Shown here: positions 27,651 through 34,939 of the stretch, piece by piece
Position numbering within the stretch: the stretch's first letter is position 1
Layout of the letters: each line of letters begins with the position of its first letter
From: a virus
Virus record (IMG/VR): IMGVR_UViG_3300042453_004886
Coordinates: 1 to 64,000 of that record
DNA: 64,000 bases
Direction: 5' to 3' (one strand)
Translations under genes and position numbers: made by a program
Notes under the pieces: generated by a model
Database searches by the model: none
Told to the model about the DNA's origin: nothing
Seen by the model: the letters and a program-made list of their open reading frames with translations, nothing else

Positions 27651-27670
27651 GAGGTGAGTTTCCCCACCTC
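27651..27670 (-). terminator. Terminator upstream of methyltransferase start
   Basis: Reading leftward, 27665-27670 pairs with 27651-27656 (6 bp, 8-base loop), followed by a T-rich tract (TCTATTTTATTTTTT). It lies 75 bases before the methyltransferase ATG and shares 18 bases with the terminator at 26940-26965. Its position between a leader and its gene suggests attenuation, or the end of a small RNA. Confidence 0.6.
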
Positions 27671-27680
27671 CCCACTAACA

Positions 27681-27735
27681 CTTGGGGGACTAGCCCAAGC
27701 CGCTGGCAACCTCCAGCTTAGATAGGATCACCCCC
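27681..27735. ncRNA. Paired GC-rich hairpins in leader
   Basis: CTTGGG (27681-27686) pairs with CCCAAG (27694-27699), and GCTGG (27702-27706) with CCAGC (27713-27717). Alternatively GGGGG (27684-27688) can pair with CCCCC (27731-27735), enclosing the second hairpin. The mutually exclusive pairings are what an antiterminator or riboswitch needs. The RNA may be read from either strand; no known family is confidently matched. Confidence 0.35.
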
Positions 27736-27736
27736 T

Positions 27737-27778
27737 CTACCAAACCAACCCAACCTTGAAATAACGAGTTGAAACCAT
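27737..27778 (-). CDS. Possible 13-codon leader peptide
   Basis: The frame MVSTRYFKVGLVW begins at an ATG preceded 9 bases upstream by AAAGGAGG, one of the best ribosome binding sites in the window. It ends just before the GC-rich hairpins and the terminator at 27651, about 200 bases ahead of the methyltransferase gene. The layout resembles a leader peptide whose translation controls folding of the RNA. The peptide shows no run of one amino acid, so the signal sensed is unclear. Such a short frame could also be accidental. Confidence 0.35.
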   Translation of the reverse strand: MVSTRYFKVGLVW

Positions 27779-27918
27779 GACAGGTATCCTCCTTTCAAAG
27801 TAAGTTTTGTTTAGAGAGGCCCAGACACTAGGCAACCGCTCTATGCGTAGTGTATCATCAAAGGTGCCTGTTAAAGTTCAAATCTAGGGCCTAACAAAAA
27901 ATATATTTTGGGGGTCAA

Positions 27919-28170
27919 ATGTTGCCTTCTTTTAGCGGATTCATTCCAGTTAAAGACTTAAACACCGTATTTTCTGACTCAAAGGAATGGATCACGATCT
28001 ACACCCAAGAAACAGCCTTGGAGCTAGAGAACGCACCCTTTATTCCGGTATCTTTTCAGATCATTCCCGAAGAACCCATTGAAACCAAGTTAACCGTTAA
28101 CCAGGATAATGGAATTGTAGAGAAAATACAGATCAAGAGAAAATCAATCTCTTTGATAAGACCTTCTTAG
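27919..28170 (+). CDS. Hypothetical protein, 83 residues
   Basis: A small protein of unknown function with predicted beta strands and an acidic middle. The ATG at 27919 is preceded by GGGGGTC, a modest ribosome binding site. It is the first gene after the structured intergenic region, so it and the genes up to the ribonucleotide reductase may share any control exerted there. The following gene starts 1 base after its stop. Confidence 0.65.
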   Translation: MLPSFSGFIPVKDLNTVFSDSKEWITIYTQETALELENAPFIPVSFQIIPEEPIETKLTVNQDNGIVEKIQIKRKSISLIRPS

Positions 28171-28171
28171 A

Positions 28172-28468
28172 ATGCTTAAACCTGGTTTTGAATTTGCAAA
28201 AGCTTACATTGAAAAAATATGTCCCAGTGAAGAAGATCAAATTTATATAGATGTTCTTTCCATAGAAGATGAAGATCTCTATGTAGAAAATGTTATATTA
28301 GATTTCTACACAAATGAAGAAGATATAGAAGAGTCCATATTAAGATTACTTTTAAGAAGTCCCTACTACGTAGAATGGTATACCGATTCCGATGGTAACG
28401 ATTTTCGTATCGTTATCATCGATCATCGTCAAATAGGTTCTTTAGTCAAATCTCTTCGTTGGTTGTAA
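28172..28468 (+). CDS. Acidic hypothetical protein, 98 residues
   Basis: A very acidic small protein (many Glu and Asp at residues 20-60) with alternating strands and helices. It begins 1 base after the preceding stop, with no separate ribosome binding site, so coupling is likely. It lies 28 bases before the ribonucleotide reductase gene and might be a small partner of it, but nothing in the sequence proves this. The family is not recognised. Confidence 0.65.
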   Translation: MLKPGFEFAKAYIEKICPSEEDQIYIDVLSIEDEDLYVENVILDFYTNEEDIEESILRLLLRSPYYVEWYTDSDGNDFRIVIIDHRQIGSLVKSLRWL

Positions 28469-28496
28469 AGCTCAACTTTATAGAAAGGTTACTCAA

Positions 28497-31481
28497 ATGG
28501 ATACCAAGGGAAATCCTGGGTTTCTTTCAGACCCTACGTCTGATTTTATTATTCGTGAGCAGTATGTGATTCGTGACGAAAATGGAAACCCGACGGAAAC
28601 GCCCGTTCAGGTATTCGAGCGTGTTGCAAAGCATATTGCTTTGGTGGAAGCTCCTGAAGATCAGGAAGCCTACGCCGGCAAGTTCCTCGATCTTCACCTA
28701 TCGGGGGACTTCTGTGCAGGCGGAAGAATCCTTGCAGGTGCAGGAACAGAGCACGGCAATCTTTTGAACTGCTACACGCAGGGTGCAACTGAAAATGCTC
28801 CTGACACCTTTGAGGGCGTCATGGAGCTTGCCAAGAAGCTTGCAGTGGTCACCAAGGTAGGCGGCGGTAACGGCGTCAATCTAGATGAGCTCGGGCACGC
28901 TTCCGCAGAAGGCATTGCGCGTGTTCACGAGCCGTATGCCAAAGGTCCTCACTACGTCGGCATGGATGCCTCTCACCCGGACATCAAAGCCTTCATTCAG
29001 GGCGAGATGACCGATATTACCCAGTACGGCGCACCTCGCGTCAGAAAGCCTCTCAAGCGGCTTCAGAAGGTTGTGTACGGCGATAAGGCGTACATGACAC
29101 CTGAAATCGTTCAACTGGCTGCTGAAAACAACGTCATGGTTGTTGAAAACTCTGAAATGCGGCTTGAGCTTGAAGTTGCTACACATGACTCCATCACGGG
29201 AATCATGGATACCGCTGCCAAGCTTGCAAAAGCTGCTCTTGAGGGCAAGAGCTTTGCAGTTGATGTCAGCATGCTTCGTGCAGAGAATGCTTACATCCAG
29301 GGTTCTGGCGGTACCTCAAGCGGAGCATTCTCGTTTGTTTACGAGATCTTCGATAACTTTACCCACTGGGCACTCCTCGGTGGTCTTGAAGCAGGACCTA
29401 TTGCCACGCTTCGTTACATCTATGCACCGGTTCTTCGAGTCATCCGTCAGGGTGGAACACGACGCGGTGCAGGGATGGCCACGATTCGTGTCACGAATCC
29501 CAACCTGCTGGATTTCATCACGGCCAAGGATACCGACCGAGAACAGAATGAAGGCGATATTGGAACTTTCAATATATCGGTTCTGGTCACGCAGGAATTC
29601 ATCGAGCTGCTTCAGGCAGGAAAAGATGTTCCTGTTGCGTACCATCCGGTTAAAGCCAAATACCCTGATGTCAGGGGTCACGTTTCAGCTGCTTACATCT
29701 GGAATGAAATTGCCAAGCATGCCTGGTCAACAGGCGAACCCGGTCTTCTTTTTGAAGACAAGATCAATAAAGAATCCGCACTTGCTGCCATGGCAGAAGT
29801 GGATTCTAAATTTTGGATCAACAAGACTAACCCCTGTGGTGAGATTCCCCTTACTACGGGTGAGCCCTGTGACCTTGGAGCCATGAACTGGGCCAACTTC
29901 GTAGAAGGCGACCCGCTTTATGGGTGGTTTAACTACAGGCGCTTTCGAGATCAAGTTGCTCTGGCAACTCGATTTTTGGATAACGTTCTGGATGTCAACA
30001 ACTTCGTCCTTCCAGACAACCGCAATGCTTCTCAGTCCATGAGAAGACTTGGACTCGGTTTGATGGGGCTTGCAGATGCTCTGATCAAGATGGGTGTAAG
30101 TTACGATTCCGAGCAGGGTCGAAATCTTGCTTACTTGATTGCCAGAGCAGAGGCAGAAACGGCACAGAAGACCTCGGAAGAGCTTGGTGTCGAGCGCGGG
30201 GTATTTCCCCTGATGCTTGAGCATCCAGAAAAGTTTGAAAACATCACGCCTCGTAGAAACGTAGCGGGTCTGACCGCTGCGCCTACGGGAACCACTTCCA
30301 TGGCGTTTGCCGTAACCAGTGGACTTGAACCCATTTACTCGCTCGTGGCTTACCGCAAGGTAGGCGGCAAGTCGATCACCATCATCCACCCGCTGTTCAA
30401 GGAAGTTCTGGATGCTTCCAAGCCTACTGATACCTATAACAAGGATGGTCAGTGGAACTGGGATAAAATCCTGGATGACCTCAACAAGCATCACGGATCC
30501 ATCCAAGAACTTGATTTTCCAGCTGAGTTCAAGCGCGTATTCAAAATCGCTCACGATATCTCACCGGAAGATCACGTCAGGATGCAAGGCGTTATCCAGC
30601 GTGCGTTTGACGAGAACAGCAACTTCTACGGCAACAGCCTGTCAAAGACCATCAACATGCCTGAGGAGGCTACGGTTGAAGACATCCAGAATGCCTACAC
30701 GTTGGCTATCTCGGAAGGCTGCAAAGGCATCACGGTTTACCGAAACAACTCTCGTGCGTTCCAGGTTATTCGAACCTCAAATGAAGAAACCCAGACCGTG
30801 AATGCTCAGGTGTCAGAAGAAAACGCAAGTCTTAAGCTTGAGCTTGAAGCACTCAGGAAAGAACTTGCAGAAGCCAGGTCACAGCTTGCTCTGCATGACT
30901 GCCCTGAAGTGTGCGAAAGCGAAGACTGCATGGAAGCTCCGCGTAGGCGTGCTTCACGTCTATTTGGATACACGGAACGCGTTCAAACTGAAGAAGGACG
31001 CGTCTACATCACGGTCAACTACGACGAGGCAGGACCTCGAGAAGTCATTGCCAACCTGGGTAAAGGCGGCGGTGTCCTGAGCTCTCTGGTTGAAGCACTC
31101 GGAAGAGTTGTTTCAATTGGACTCAAGTACAACGTTCCTGTAGGCGAGTTCTTTACAAGCCTCCGCGGCATTCGCTCAGGCAGTCCTGTTGGATTTGGCC
31201 CTAACCAGATCTTCTCGGTGCCTGATGCCATTGCCAAGGTTCTTGGTGAAGCTCAGGAATACCAGTTCCTGCCTGTAAAGAAGGCACTATGCGCTCATGA
31301 GCACGATGAAACCTGTGAACCTGAAAACAAGCCACTTGAGCTCAAAGTAGCTGCTCCCAAAAAGCTGGATCCAGTAAAGGATCTTGGCAAGTCACCCGAG
31401 TGCCCTGATTGCGGGATTCCTCTGGTGTATGAAGAGGGCTGCTCCAAGTGCTTTGCATGCGGAACCGCCAAGTGCGGCTAA
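28497..31481 (+). CDS. nrdJ: Class II (B12-dependent) ribonucleotide reductase
   Basis: A 994-residue enzyme that should convert ribonucleotides to deoxyribonucleotides using adenosylcobalamin, supplying DNA precursors. Seen: LLNCYTQG with C92, GGGNGVNLDEL at 122-132, the GGTSSGAFSF segment, and NPCGEIPL with N445, C447 and E449 as the radical-site triad, then APTGTTSMA. The end (from about 970) has a zinc-ribbon-like series of CxxC pairs as in long NrdJ proteins, including the last two reducing cysteines. No N-terminal ATP-cone is evident. Compared with typical enzymes there are about 140 extra residues between GGGNG and GGTSSG. GC-rich codon use contrasts with its neighbours. AGAAAGG precedes the ATG. 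Confidence 0.92.
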   Translation: MDTKGNPGFLSDPTSDFIIREQYVIRDENGNPTETPVQVFERVAKHIALVEAPEDQEAYAGKFLDLHLSGDFCAGGRILAGAGTEHGNLLNCYTQGATENAPDTFEGVMELAKKLAVVTKVGGGNGVNLDELGHASAEGIARVHEPYAKGPHYVGMDASHPDIKAFIQGEMTDITQYGAPRVRKPLKRLQKVVYGDKAYMTPEIVQLAAENNVMVVENSEMRLELEVATHDSITGIMDTAAKLAKAALEGKSFAVDVSMLRAENAYIQGSGGTSSGAFSFVYEIFDNFTHWALLGGLEAGPIATLRYIYAPVLRVIRQGGTRRGAGMATIRVTNPNLLDFITAKDTDREQNEGDIGTFNISVLVTQEFIELLQAGKDVPVAYHPVKAKYPDVRGHVSAAYIWNEIAKHAWSTGEPGLLFEDKINKESALAAMAEVDSKFWINKTNPCGEIPLTTGEPCDLGAMNWANFVEGDPLYGWFNYRRFRDQVALATRFLDNVLDVNNFVLPDNRNASQSMRRLGLGLMGLADALIKMGVSYDSEQGRNLAYLIARAEAETAQKTSEELGVERGVFPLMLEHPEKFENITPRRNVAGLTAAPTGTTSMAFAVTSGLEPIYSLVAYRKVGGKSITIIHPLFKEVLDASKPTDTYNKDGQWNWDKILDDLNKHHGSIQELDFPAEFKRVFKIAHDISPEDHVRMQGVIQRAFDENSNFYGNSLSKTINMPEEATVEDIQNAYTLAISEGCKGITVYRNNSRAFQVIRTSNEETQTVNAQVSEENASLKLELEALRKELAEARSQLALHDCPEVCESEDCMEAPRRRASRLFGYTERVQTEEGRVYITVNYDEAGPREVIANLGKGGGVLSSLVEALGRVVSIGLKYNVPVGEFFTSLRGIRSGSPVGFGPNQIFSVPDAIAKVLGEAQEYQFLPVKKALCAHEHDETCEPENKPLELKVAAPKKLDPVKDLGKSPECPDCGIPLVYEEGCSKCFACGTAKCG

Positions 31482-31488
31482 ACAAAAT

Positions 31489-31522
31489 CCAGGGGCGGCT
31501 TAGCCGCCCCTGGTAAACTTTT
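31489..31522 (+). terminator. Rho-independent terminator after ribonucleotide reductase
   Basis: A perfect 11-bp stem (31489-31499 with 31503-31513), 3-base loop, followed by TAAACTTTT. It ends the reductase transcript 8 bases after the stop. Confidence 0.88.
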
Positions 31523-31593
31523 ATGTTTAAAAATAAACGTATGATGGTAGAGTGATAGTATACGCTACCGCAAACAGAGAACAGGAGAACGCC

Positions 31594-31866
31594 ATGATCC
31601 AGGCATTCTTATATGTACGAGACGCAGCGAGTTCTGCCAAGAAAGTTGTTGAGCGACTCATCATGCACCGTTGTTTTCAAGACGATGAGGACCTCAACGT
31701 CAACGAAGTCATGAAGAGCCTTGAATTTTACATCAAAGAAGAACAGCTCAATATTAAAGACGAGATCCTGATTCGAGTCAGGGAAGACCACAAAGTCAAG
31801 ACAGAAGAACTTGATCTCAAGAACTTTGCTGTATACACTCCAGATGTTTTTCCTGAAGGTTACTGA
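31594..31866 (+). CDS. Hypothetical protein, 90 residues
   Basis: A small charged, mainly helical protein of unknown function. I place the start at ATG 31594 because CAGGAGAA lies 5 bases upstream; a GTG at 31552 in the same frame has no such site. Its stop overlaps the next ATG (TGATG). It begins a run of about ten small plus-strand genes with short or overlapping junctions, typical of early phage accessory genes. Confidence 0.7.
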   Translation: MIQAFLYVRDAASSAKKVVERLIMHRCFQDDEDLNVNEVMKSLEFYIKEEQLNIKDEILIRVREDHKVKTEELDLKNFAVYTPDVFPEGY

Positions 31867-32228
31867 TGTACGTCAGGCTTAGAATCAGCGAACAACAAGC
31901 AAAAGAAATCAAAGCATTCTGGAAACACGAACACAGTCTCTGGTACGAAGAACAAAACAAGAACTTAGGTCAAAGAGAAATCAAGTTTGGTTTTCATGAT
32001 CTGGGAACTGCGTACACCTGGTTAACTTGCATGGGTAATCAGGGTATGCTATACCAAGACAAACTTGGTTGGGTCATCTCGTACTGGGGAAGAAGACACG
32101 CTGTAGGCGGTGTTGCCCTTCCCACGGAAATACTTGAAAAGTATTCACACTTATCCAGCCTTGAAATAGAAGAGTTCCAAAGTTCCAGATTAGATGTCAG
32201 TTGGTGGAAAACTTGCACAGGAGGTTGA
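31866..32228 (+). CDS. Hypothetical protein, paralogue of gene at 33919
   Basis: A 120-residue protein of unknown function. Its second half, LYQDKLGWVISYWGRRHAV followed by ALPTEIL, aligns with LYHDSVNWVFEYNGSREAL and ALPVEIL in the protein at 33919-34254, and both start with a strand plus helix of the type LRISEQQA / LELSDNQA. The two are clearly related copies separated by about 1.7 kb. The start overlaps the upstream stop. Confidence 0.75.
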   Translation: MYVRLRISEQQAKEIKAFWKHEHSLWYEEQNKNLGQREIKFGFHDLGTAYTWLTCMGNQGMLYQDKLGWVISYWGRRHAVGGVALPTEILEKYSHLSSLEIEEFQSSRLDVSWWKTCTGG

Positions 32229-32235
32229 ACACATC

Positions 32236-32490
32236 ATGCCTATGACTGAAACCGATATTGAAATGCTCCAGCAAATCTGCAAAACTGTCCGTGAAGAGTT
32301 TATAAGCGCTATCTACATTTCTGCTACAAAGAGATGGAGTCCTTCAAGTGTACAGCGTGTTATTAAAGATGCTTTAGACCAGTGCTCCAAGATCGACGAA
32401 GAGATGATCAAAATTGCTTTTCAAGACTTGGATGAAAAAATTGATGACGACGGTCATTTTTACAAAACAAAAGAGCTAACTCAGGTATAA
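32236..32490 (+). CDS. Hypothetical protein, 84 residues
   Basis: A small helical, acidic protein (METDIEMLQQICK-like start, after MPMT). I chose the ATG at 32236 because GGAGG lies 11 bases upstream at 32220-32224; an in-frame start at 32194 lies inside the preceding gene and lacks such a site. No domain is recognised. It sits tightly between the paralogue gene and a membrane protein gene. Confidence 0.6.
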   Translation: MPMTETDIEMLQQICKTVREEFISAIYISATKRWSPSSVQRVIKDALDQCSKIDEEMIKIAFQDLDEKIDDDGHFYKTKELTQV

Positions 32491-32491
32491 A

Positions 32492-32728
32492 ATGTCTGCA
32501 AAACTGTTTACAGGTATAGCGGCTCCACTAATTTTGATTGCATACTTCATTACAGTTTTTTACCCCAATAAAAAACTGCTGTGGTCTTCTTTAGCATTAG
32601 CTGGAGCCGTATCTCAGCTGATAGGTGGGCTCATTTACAGAGATCTTGGAATCATTGCTTTAGAATCTGTTTTTGTTATGATCAATCTAGTTGCTCTGAC
32701 AACTGAATTATCTGAGAGTAAAAGCTAG
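32492..32728 (+). CDS. Small membrane protein
   Basis: A 78-residue protein with hydrophobic stretches at about 6-23, 29-48 and 52-70, enough for two or three membrane helices, separated by short charged loops (YPNKK, YRD). The short acidic-Ser tail ends in SESKS. Phage small membrane proteins can be holins, superinfection exclusion factors or antiholins; this one is far from the lysis genes and next to nucleotide metabolism genes, so no role can be assigned. It resembles small phage NfeD- or PnuC-like fragments only in topology. Confidence 0.65.
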   Translation: MSAKLFTGIAAPLILIAYFITVFYPNKKLLWSSLALAGAVSQLIGGLIYRDLGIIALESVFVMINLVALTTELSESKS

Positions 32729-32743
32729 AAAGAAACTATAGTA

Positions 32744-32932
32744 ATGGTTCCAAGAACATGCCTTGACCTGTTGAATACGATTCAAAAGAATATTGAATTT
32801 GCTTCAATAGATATTCATTTTATAAAAAATGAAGAACTCAAGAAAAAACTGGTAGAGCTTACCAAAGATCTTGACGATAAAGTCGAGTCTTTCAAGCAGT
32901 CGGAAAAATCCTTACTAAACGAAAGAATCTGA
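32744..32932 (+). CDS. Hypothetical coiled-coil protein, 62 residues
   Basis: A short Lys/Glu-rich helical protein beginning MVPRTCLDLL. No clear ribosome binding site is seen beyond GAAAG 12 bases before the ATG. It lies 1 base before the MazG-like gene. Function unknown; the reading frame has phage-like codon use and fits the gap precisely. Confidence 0.55.
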   Translation: MVPRTCLDLLNTIQKNIEFASIDIHFIKNEELKKKLVELTKDLDDKVESFKQSEKSLLNERI

Positions 32933-32933
32933 C

Positions 32934-33299
32934 ATGAACTTCAGTGAATACCAAGAACTTGCAAGCAGAACAGCAAACCACTTGCTAGAACCAAAGTTTA
33001 GGCTCTCTGTAGCTGGCCTTGGGCTTGCAGGCGAAACAGGAGAAGCTGTAGAGCTTATCAAGAAGTGTGTTGGGCACGGGCACGAACTCAACCTCGAAAC
33101 CGTTACCAAGGAGCTTGGAGACGTGCTCTGGTACGTTGCAGAAATCTCCACGATTCTCCAGCTAAACATGAATGAGATCGCCGAGAAAAATATCGAGAAG
33201 CTCAAAAAGCGTTACCCTGAAGGATTCAGCAGCAACAGCAGTCAGGCACGTGTGGATGTAAATCCGAGACCCGTCGAGATCAAGCGAGTTGAGCTGTGA
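32934..33299 (+). CDS. MazG-like nucleotide pyrophosphohydrolase
   Basis: A 121-residue protein of the MazG/all-alpha NTP pyrophosphatase group, which splits (d)NTPs to the monophosphate and pyrophosphate, adjusts nucleotide pools and may lower the stringent-response alarmone. Seen: GLAGETGEAVELIKK at about 30-44 with the metal-binding Glu residues, ELGDVLWYVAEI at about 60-71 with the following Glu and Asp, and KLKKRYPEGF at about 89-98. The length matches single-domain phage MazG proteins. The next gene starts with a GTG overlapping its stop. Confidence 0.88.
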   Translation: MNFSEYQELASRTANHLLEPKFRLSVAGLGLAGETGEAVELIKKCVGHGHELNLETVTKELGDVLWYVAEISTILQLNMNEIAEKNIEKLKKRYPEGFSSNSSQARVDVNPRPVEIKRVEL

Positions 33300-33904
33300 G
33301 AATAGGAATTACCGGAACTCACGGCACGGGCAAAACAACCCTGGCAAATCTTCTGAGCTTGTATACCCGCATACCGCTAATCAAAGAACGTGCAAGAACC
33401 GTGGCCAAGCGCTGGGGACTTACACCTGCAACCATTCCTTCAAAGAACAAATTTGAGTTTCAGTTTGAAGTTCTTTTCGAGCAAATTATGCAAGAGAAAG
33501 AACATAAGTCCGGTTTTATTTCCGATCGAACGGTGTACGATAACCTTGCCTATTACCGAGCCATCTGGTGGCACCAGAACAGCTCTGATTACTACGACTG
33601 GTGGAATCACGACAGGCAAGATGTTCTCAACCACTGGGAAACGTTTGCAAAGTCTCGGTATGAGCACATCGTCAAGGAAAACAACAACTACGACTTGATC
33701 TTCGTGCTCAAACCCGAATGGGATCTGGTCGATGACGGAGAGCGACACACAGACCAATCGTTTCAAAAAACGATTGAGCATGAAATCGACACCATCATCG
33801 AACAGTACGCAAAAAGCCAGACAGAAGTTATTCTTCTGGAAGGCTCGAGCACACATAAACGCCTTGATTTGGCTTTAAATATTATTGAAGCTAGAACTGA
33901 ATAA
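33296..33904 (+). CDS. P-loop kinase-like protein (deoxynucleoside or NadR-type)
   Basis: A 202-residue P-loop NTPase. Walker A is GTHGTGKTT at 7-15, followed by RARTVAKRWG, a lid-like basic segment, SDRTVYDNLAYY at about 76-87 with a DR motif as in deoxynucleoside kinases, and LIFVLKPEWD as a core strand. The fold type fits phage AAA_28-like or deoxynucleoside kinase-like proteins, probably phosphorylating a nucleoside or nucleotide. The substrate is not readable. Start: GTG 33296 overlapping the MazG stop. Confidence 0.75.
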   Translation: MRIGITGTHGTGKTTLANLLSLYTRIPLIKERARTVAKRWGLTPATIPSKNKFEFQFEVLFEQIMQEKEHKSGFISDRTVYDNLAYYRAIWWHQNSSDYYDWWNHDRQDVLNHWETFAKSRYEHIVKENNNYDLIFVLKPEWDLVDDGERHTDQSFQKTIEHEIDTIIEQYAKSQTEVILLEGSSTHKRLDLALNIIEARTE

Positions 33905-33918
33905 GAAAGGAATATCAA

Positions 33919-34254
33919 GTGTTACTTACACTTGAACTATCAGACAACCAGGCAACAAATATCATCCAAAGCTGGATGAAAGCAGATATGAACGTGGATC
34001 TCAACATCTGCGAAGATCCTGAAGTCTACGGATTCACCGTGGACCCCATGGGAAACGGTGGCCGGTGGACAGAAGTAAACGGAGATGAAGCTAGCCTTTA
34101 TCACGATAGTGTAAACTGGGTTTTTGAATATAACGGATCTCGGGAAGCTTTGAATACTCCTGCACTTCCCGTTGAAATCCTTAAAGAAGCCGACCTGATG
34201 TTTTACTTCGATGAAGAAGAAACAGGATTGGATTGGTTTGAACTTCAATTATGA
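33919..34254 (+). CDS. Hypothetical protein, paralogue of gene at 31866
   Basis: A 111-residue acidic protein related to the 120-residue protein at 31866-32228 (shared LYHD...WVFEYNGSREA...ALPVEIL block). The start is GTG 33919 with AAAGGA 7 bases upstream. Unknown function. The next gene starts at ATG 34251, overlapping its stop. Confidence 0.75.
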   Translation: MLLTLELSDNQATNIIQSWMKADMNVDLNICEDPEVYGFTVDPMGNGGRWTEVNGDEASLYHDSVNWVFEYNGSREALNTPALPVEILKEADLMFYFDEEETGLDWFELQL

Positions 34255-34430
34255 GCGTTGAAGACGATTACCACGACGAAGAATCTCACCGATTGGCGTC
34301 AAGAGCTCTGGCAAACATAGCAGAACTGATCGTTCTCAAATGGGCCAGAAATAGTAGGCCAAGTTCTTTTGAAATAGATTCCAAGTACCTGGAGATGATT
34401 GATCATATTCTTCCAGAAATTAATTACTGA
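34251..34430 (+). CDS. Hypothetical protein, 59 residues, paralogue of next gene
   Basis: A short protein (MSVEDDYHDEESHRLASRAL...) whose ATG overlaps the preceding stop (ATGA). Residues 15-55 align with the next protein: RALANIAELIVLKWARNSRP matches RAVNSVVEIILNDWAQLGRP, and both continue to a SKYLEMIDHIL / GDYLHILDKLL helix. The two are tandem duplicates. Function unknown, but duplication of such small genes suggests a family that diversifies, such as host-interaction factors. Confidence 0.65.
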   Translation: MSVEDDYHDEESHRLASRALANIAELIVLKWARNSRPSSFEIDSKYLEMIDHILPEINY

Positions 34431-34441
34431 AGGAGAAAGCT

Positions 34442-34663
34442 TTGAAATCTAACGAAGAGCTCATCAAGTTATTTGCTTCCGAGATGTCTCAATCAGGAAA
34501 AATAAAAGGTATTTTAGCTCAGAGAGCCGTAAACTCTGTTGTTGAGATTATACTTAATGATTGGGCCCAGCTTGGAAGACCTGGTTTATTCCCTGTAGAC
34601 GGGGACTACCTTCACATTCTTGACAAGCTTCTTTGTGACGTTTCAATTAGCTCAGAGGAATAA
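34442..34663 (+). CDS. Hypothetical protein, 73 residues, tandem paralogue
   Basis: A 73-residue protein starting at TTG 34442 with AGGAGAAAG about 4 bases upstream. Its residues 24-65 align with the 59-residue protein encoded just before it. It is predicted to be all helical with a conserved WAQLGRP turn. Its stop touches the next gene. Function unknown. Confidence 0.65.
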   Translation: MKSNEELIKLFASEMSQSGKIKGILAQRAVNSVVEIILNDWAQLGRPGLFPVDGDYLHILDKLLCDVSISSEE

Positions 34664-34939
34664 ATGCTTGATTGGGTACTAAACCCAAACTTGGATAAAG
34701 TTACCAAGGAGCAGCTACACGCTGAACTGCTTAAAGCTTTTAACCTAATAAATACATCTAAAGAAGAAGAGCTGGTTCACAGAAAAATGCTTGAAAAAGC
34801 TTTGAAAGAACTAGCTCTTCTTCGTAATATTTTCAAAGAAATAAATAAAAACAAGGACAACCAGACATCAGAACTATTAAAATTACTGGTGTCATATGAA
34901 AAAGAATACAAAGAGATATGGAAAAACTATATTTTATAA
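34664..34939 (+). CDS. Coiled-coil protein, 91 residues
   Basis: A Lys/Glu/Leu-rich protein with predicted coiled coil from about residue 15 to the end. The ATG follows AGAGGAATAA. Its final codons lie inside a 24-bp perfect palindrome (34931-34954) that precedes the PhoH gene. Function unknown; no enzyme motif is visible. Confidence 0.65.
   Translation: MLDWVLNPNLDKVTKEQLHAELLKAFNLINTSKEEELVHRKMLEKALKELALLRNIFKEINKNKDNQTSELLKLLVSYEKEYKEIWKNYIL

Larger units (their letters stand above)
27577..27918. other. Structured divergent intergenic region (possible leader RNA)
   Basis: These 342 bases lie between divergent genes and hold no long gene. On the minus strand, leading to the methyltransferase gene: AAAGGAGG then ATG at 27778 opening a 13-codon frame (27737-27778), GC-rich hairpins at 27681-27717 and a terminator at 27651-27670. 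On the plus strand, leading to the gene at 27919: stems 27817-27822/27887-27892 and 27830-27837/27863-27869, with GGCAACC and GGTGC motifs that recall the SAM-I riboswitch core. A TATAAATA box (minus strand, 27598-27605) may be a promoter. The direction of the functional RNA is unresolved. Confidence 0.5.

Noticed and set aside
27811-27895. tRNA-like GTTCAAATC in the intergenic region
   Set aside because: The T-stem does not pair (A-A and A-G mismatches), no acceptor pairing of 7 bp and no proper anticodon arm.
27661-27900. Adenosylcobalamin riboswitch for the B12-dependent reductase
   Set aside because: The conserved B12-box and GCCACTG core are not seen.
28549-28788. Antisense frame in the ribonucleotide reductase gene
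   Set aside because: It mirrors a strongly conserved coding region and has no start signal.
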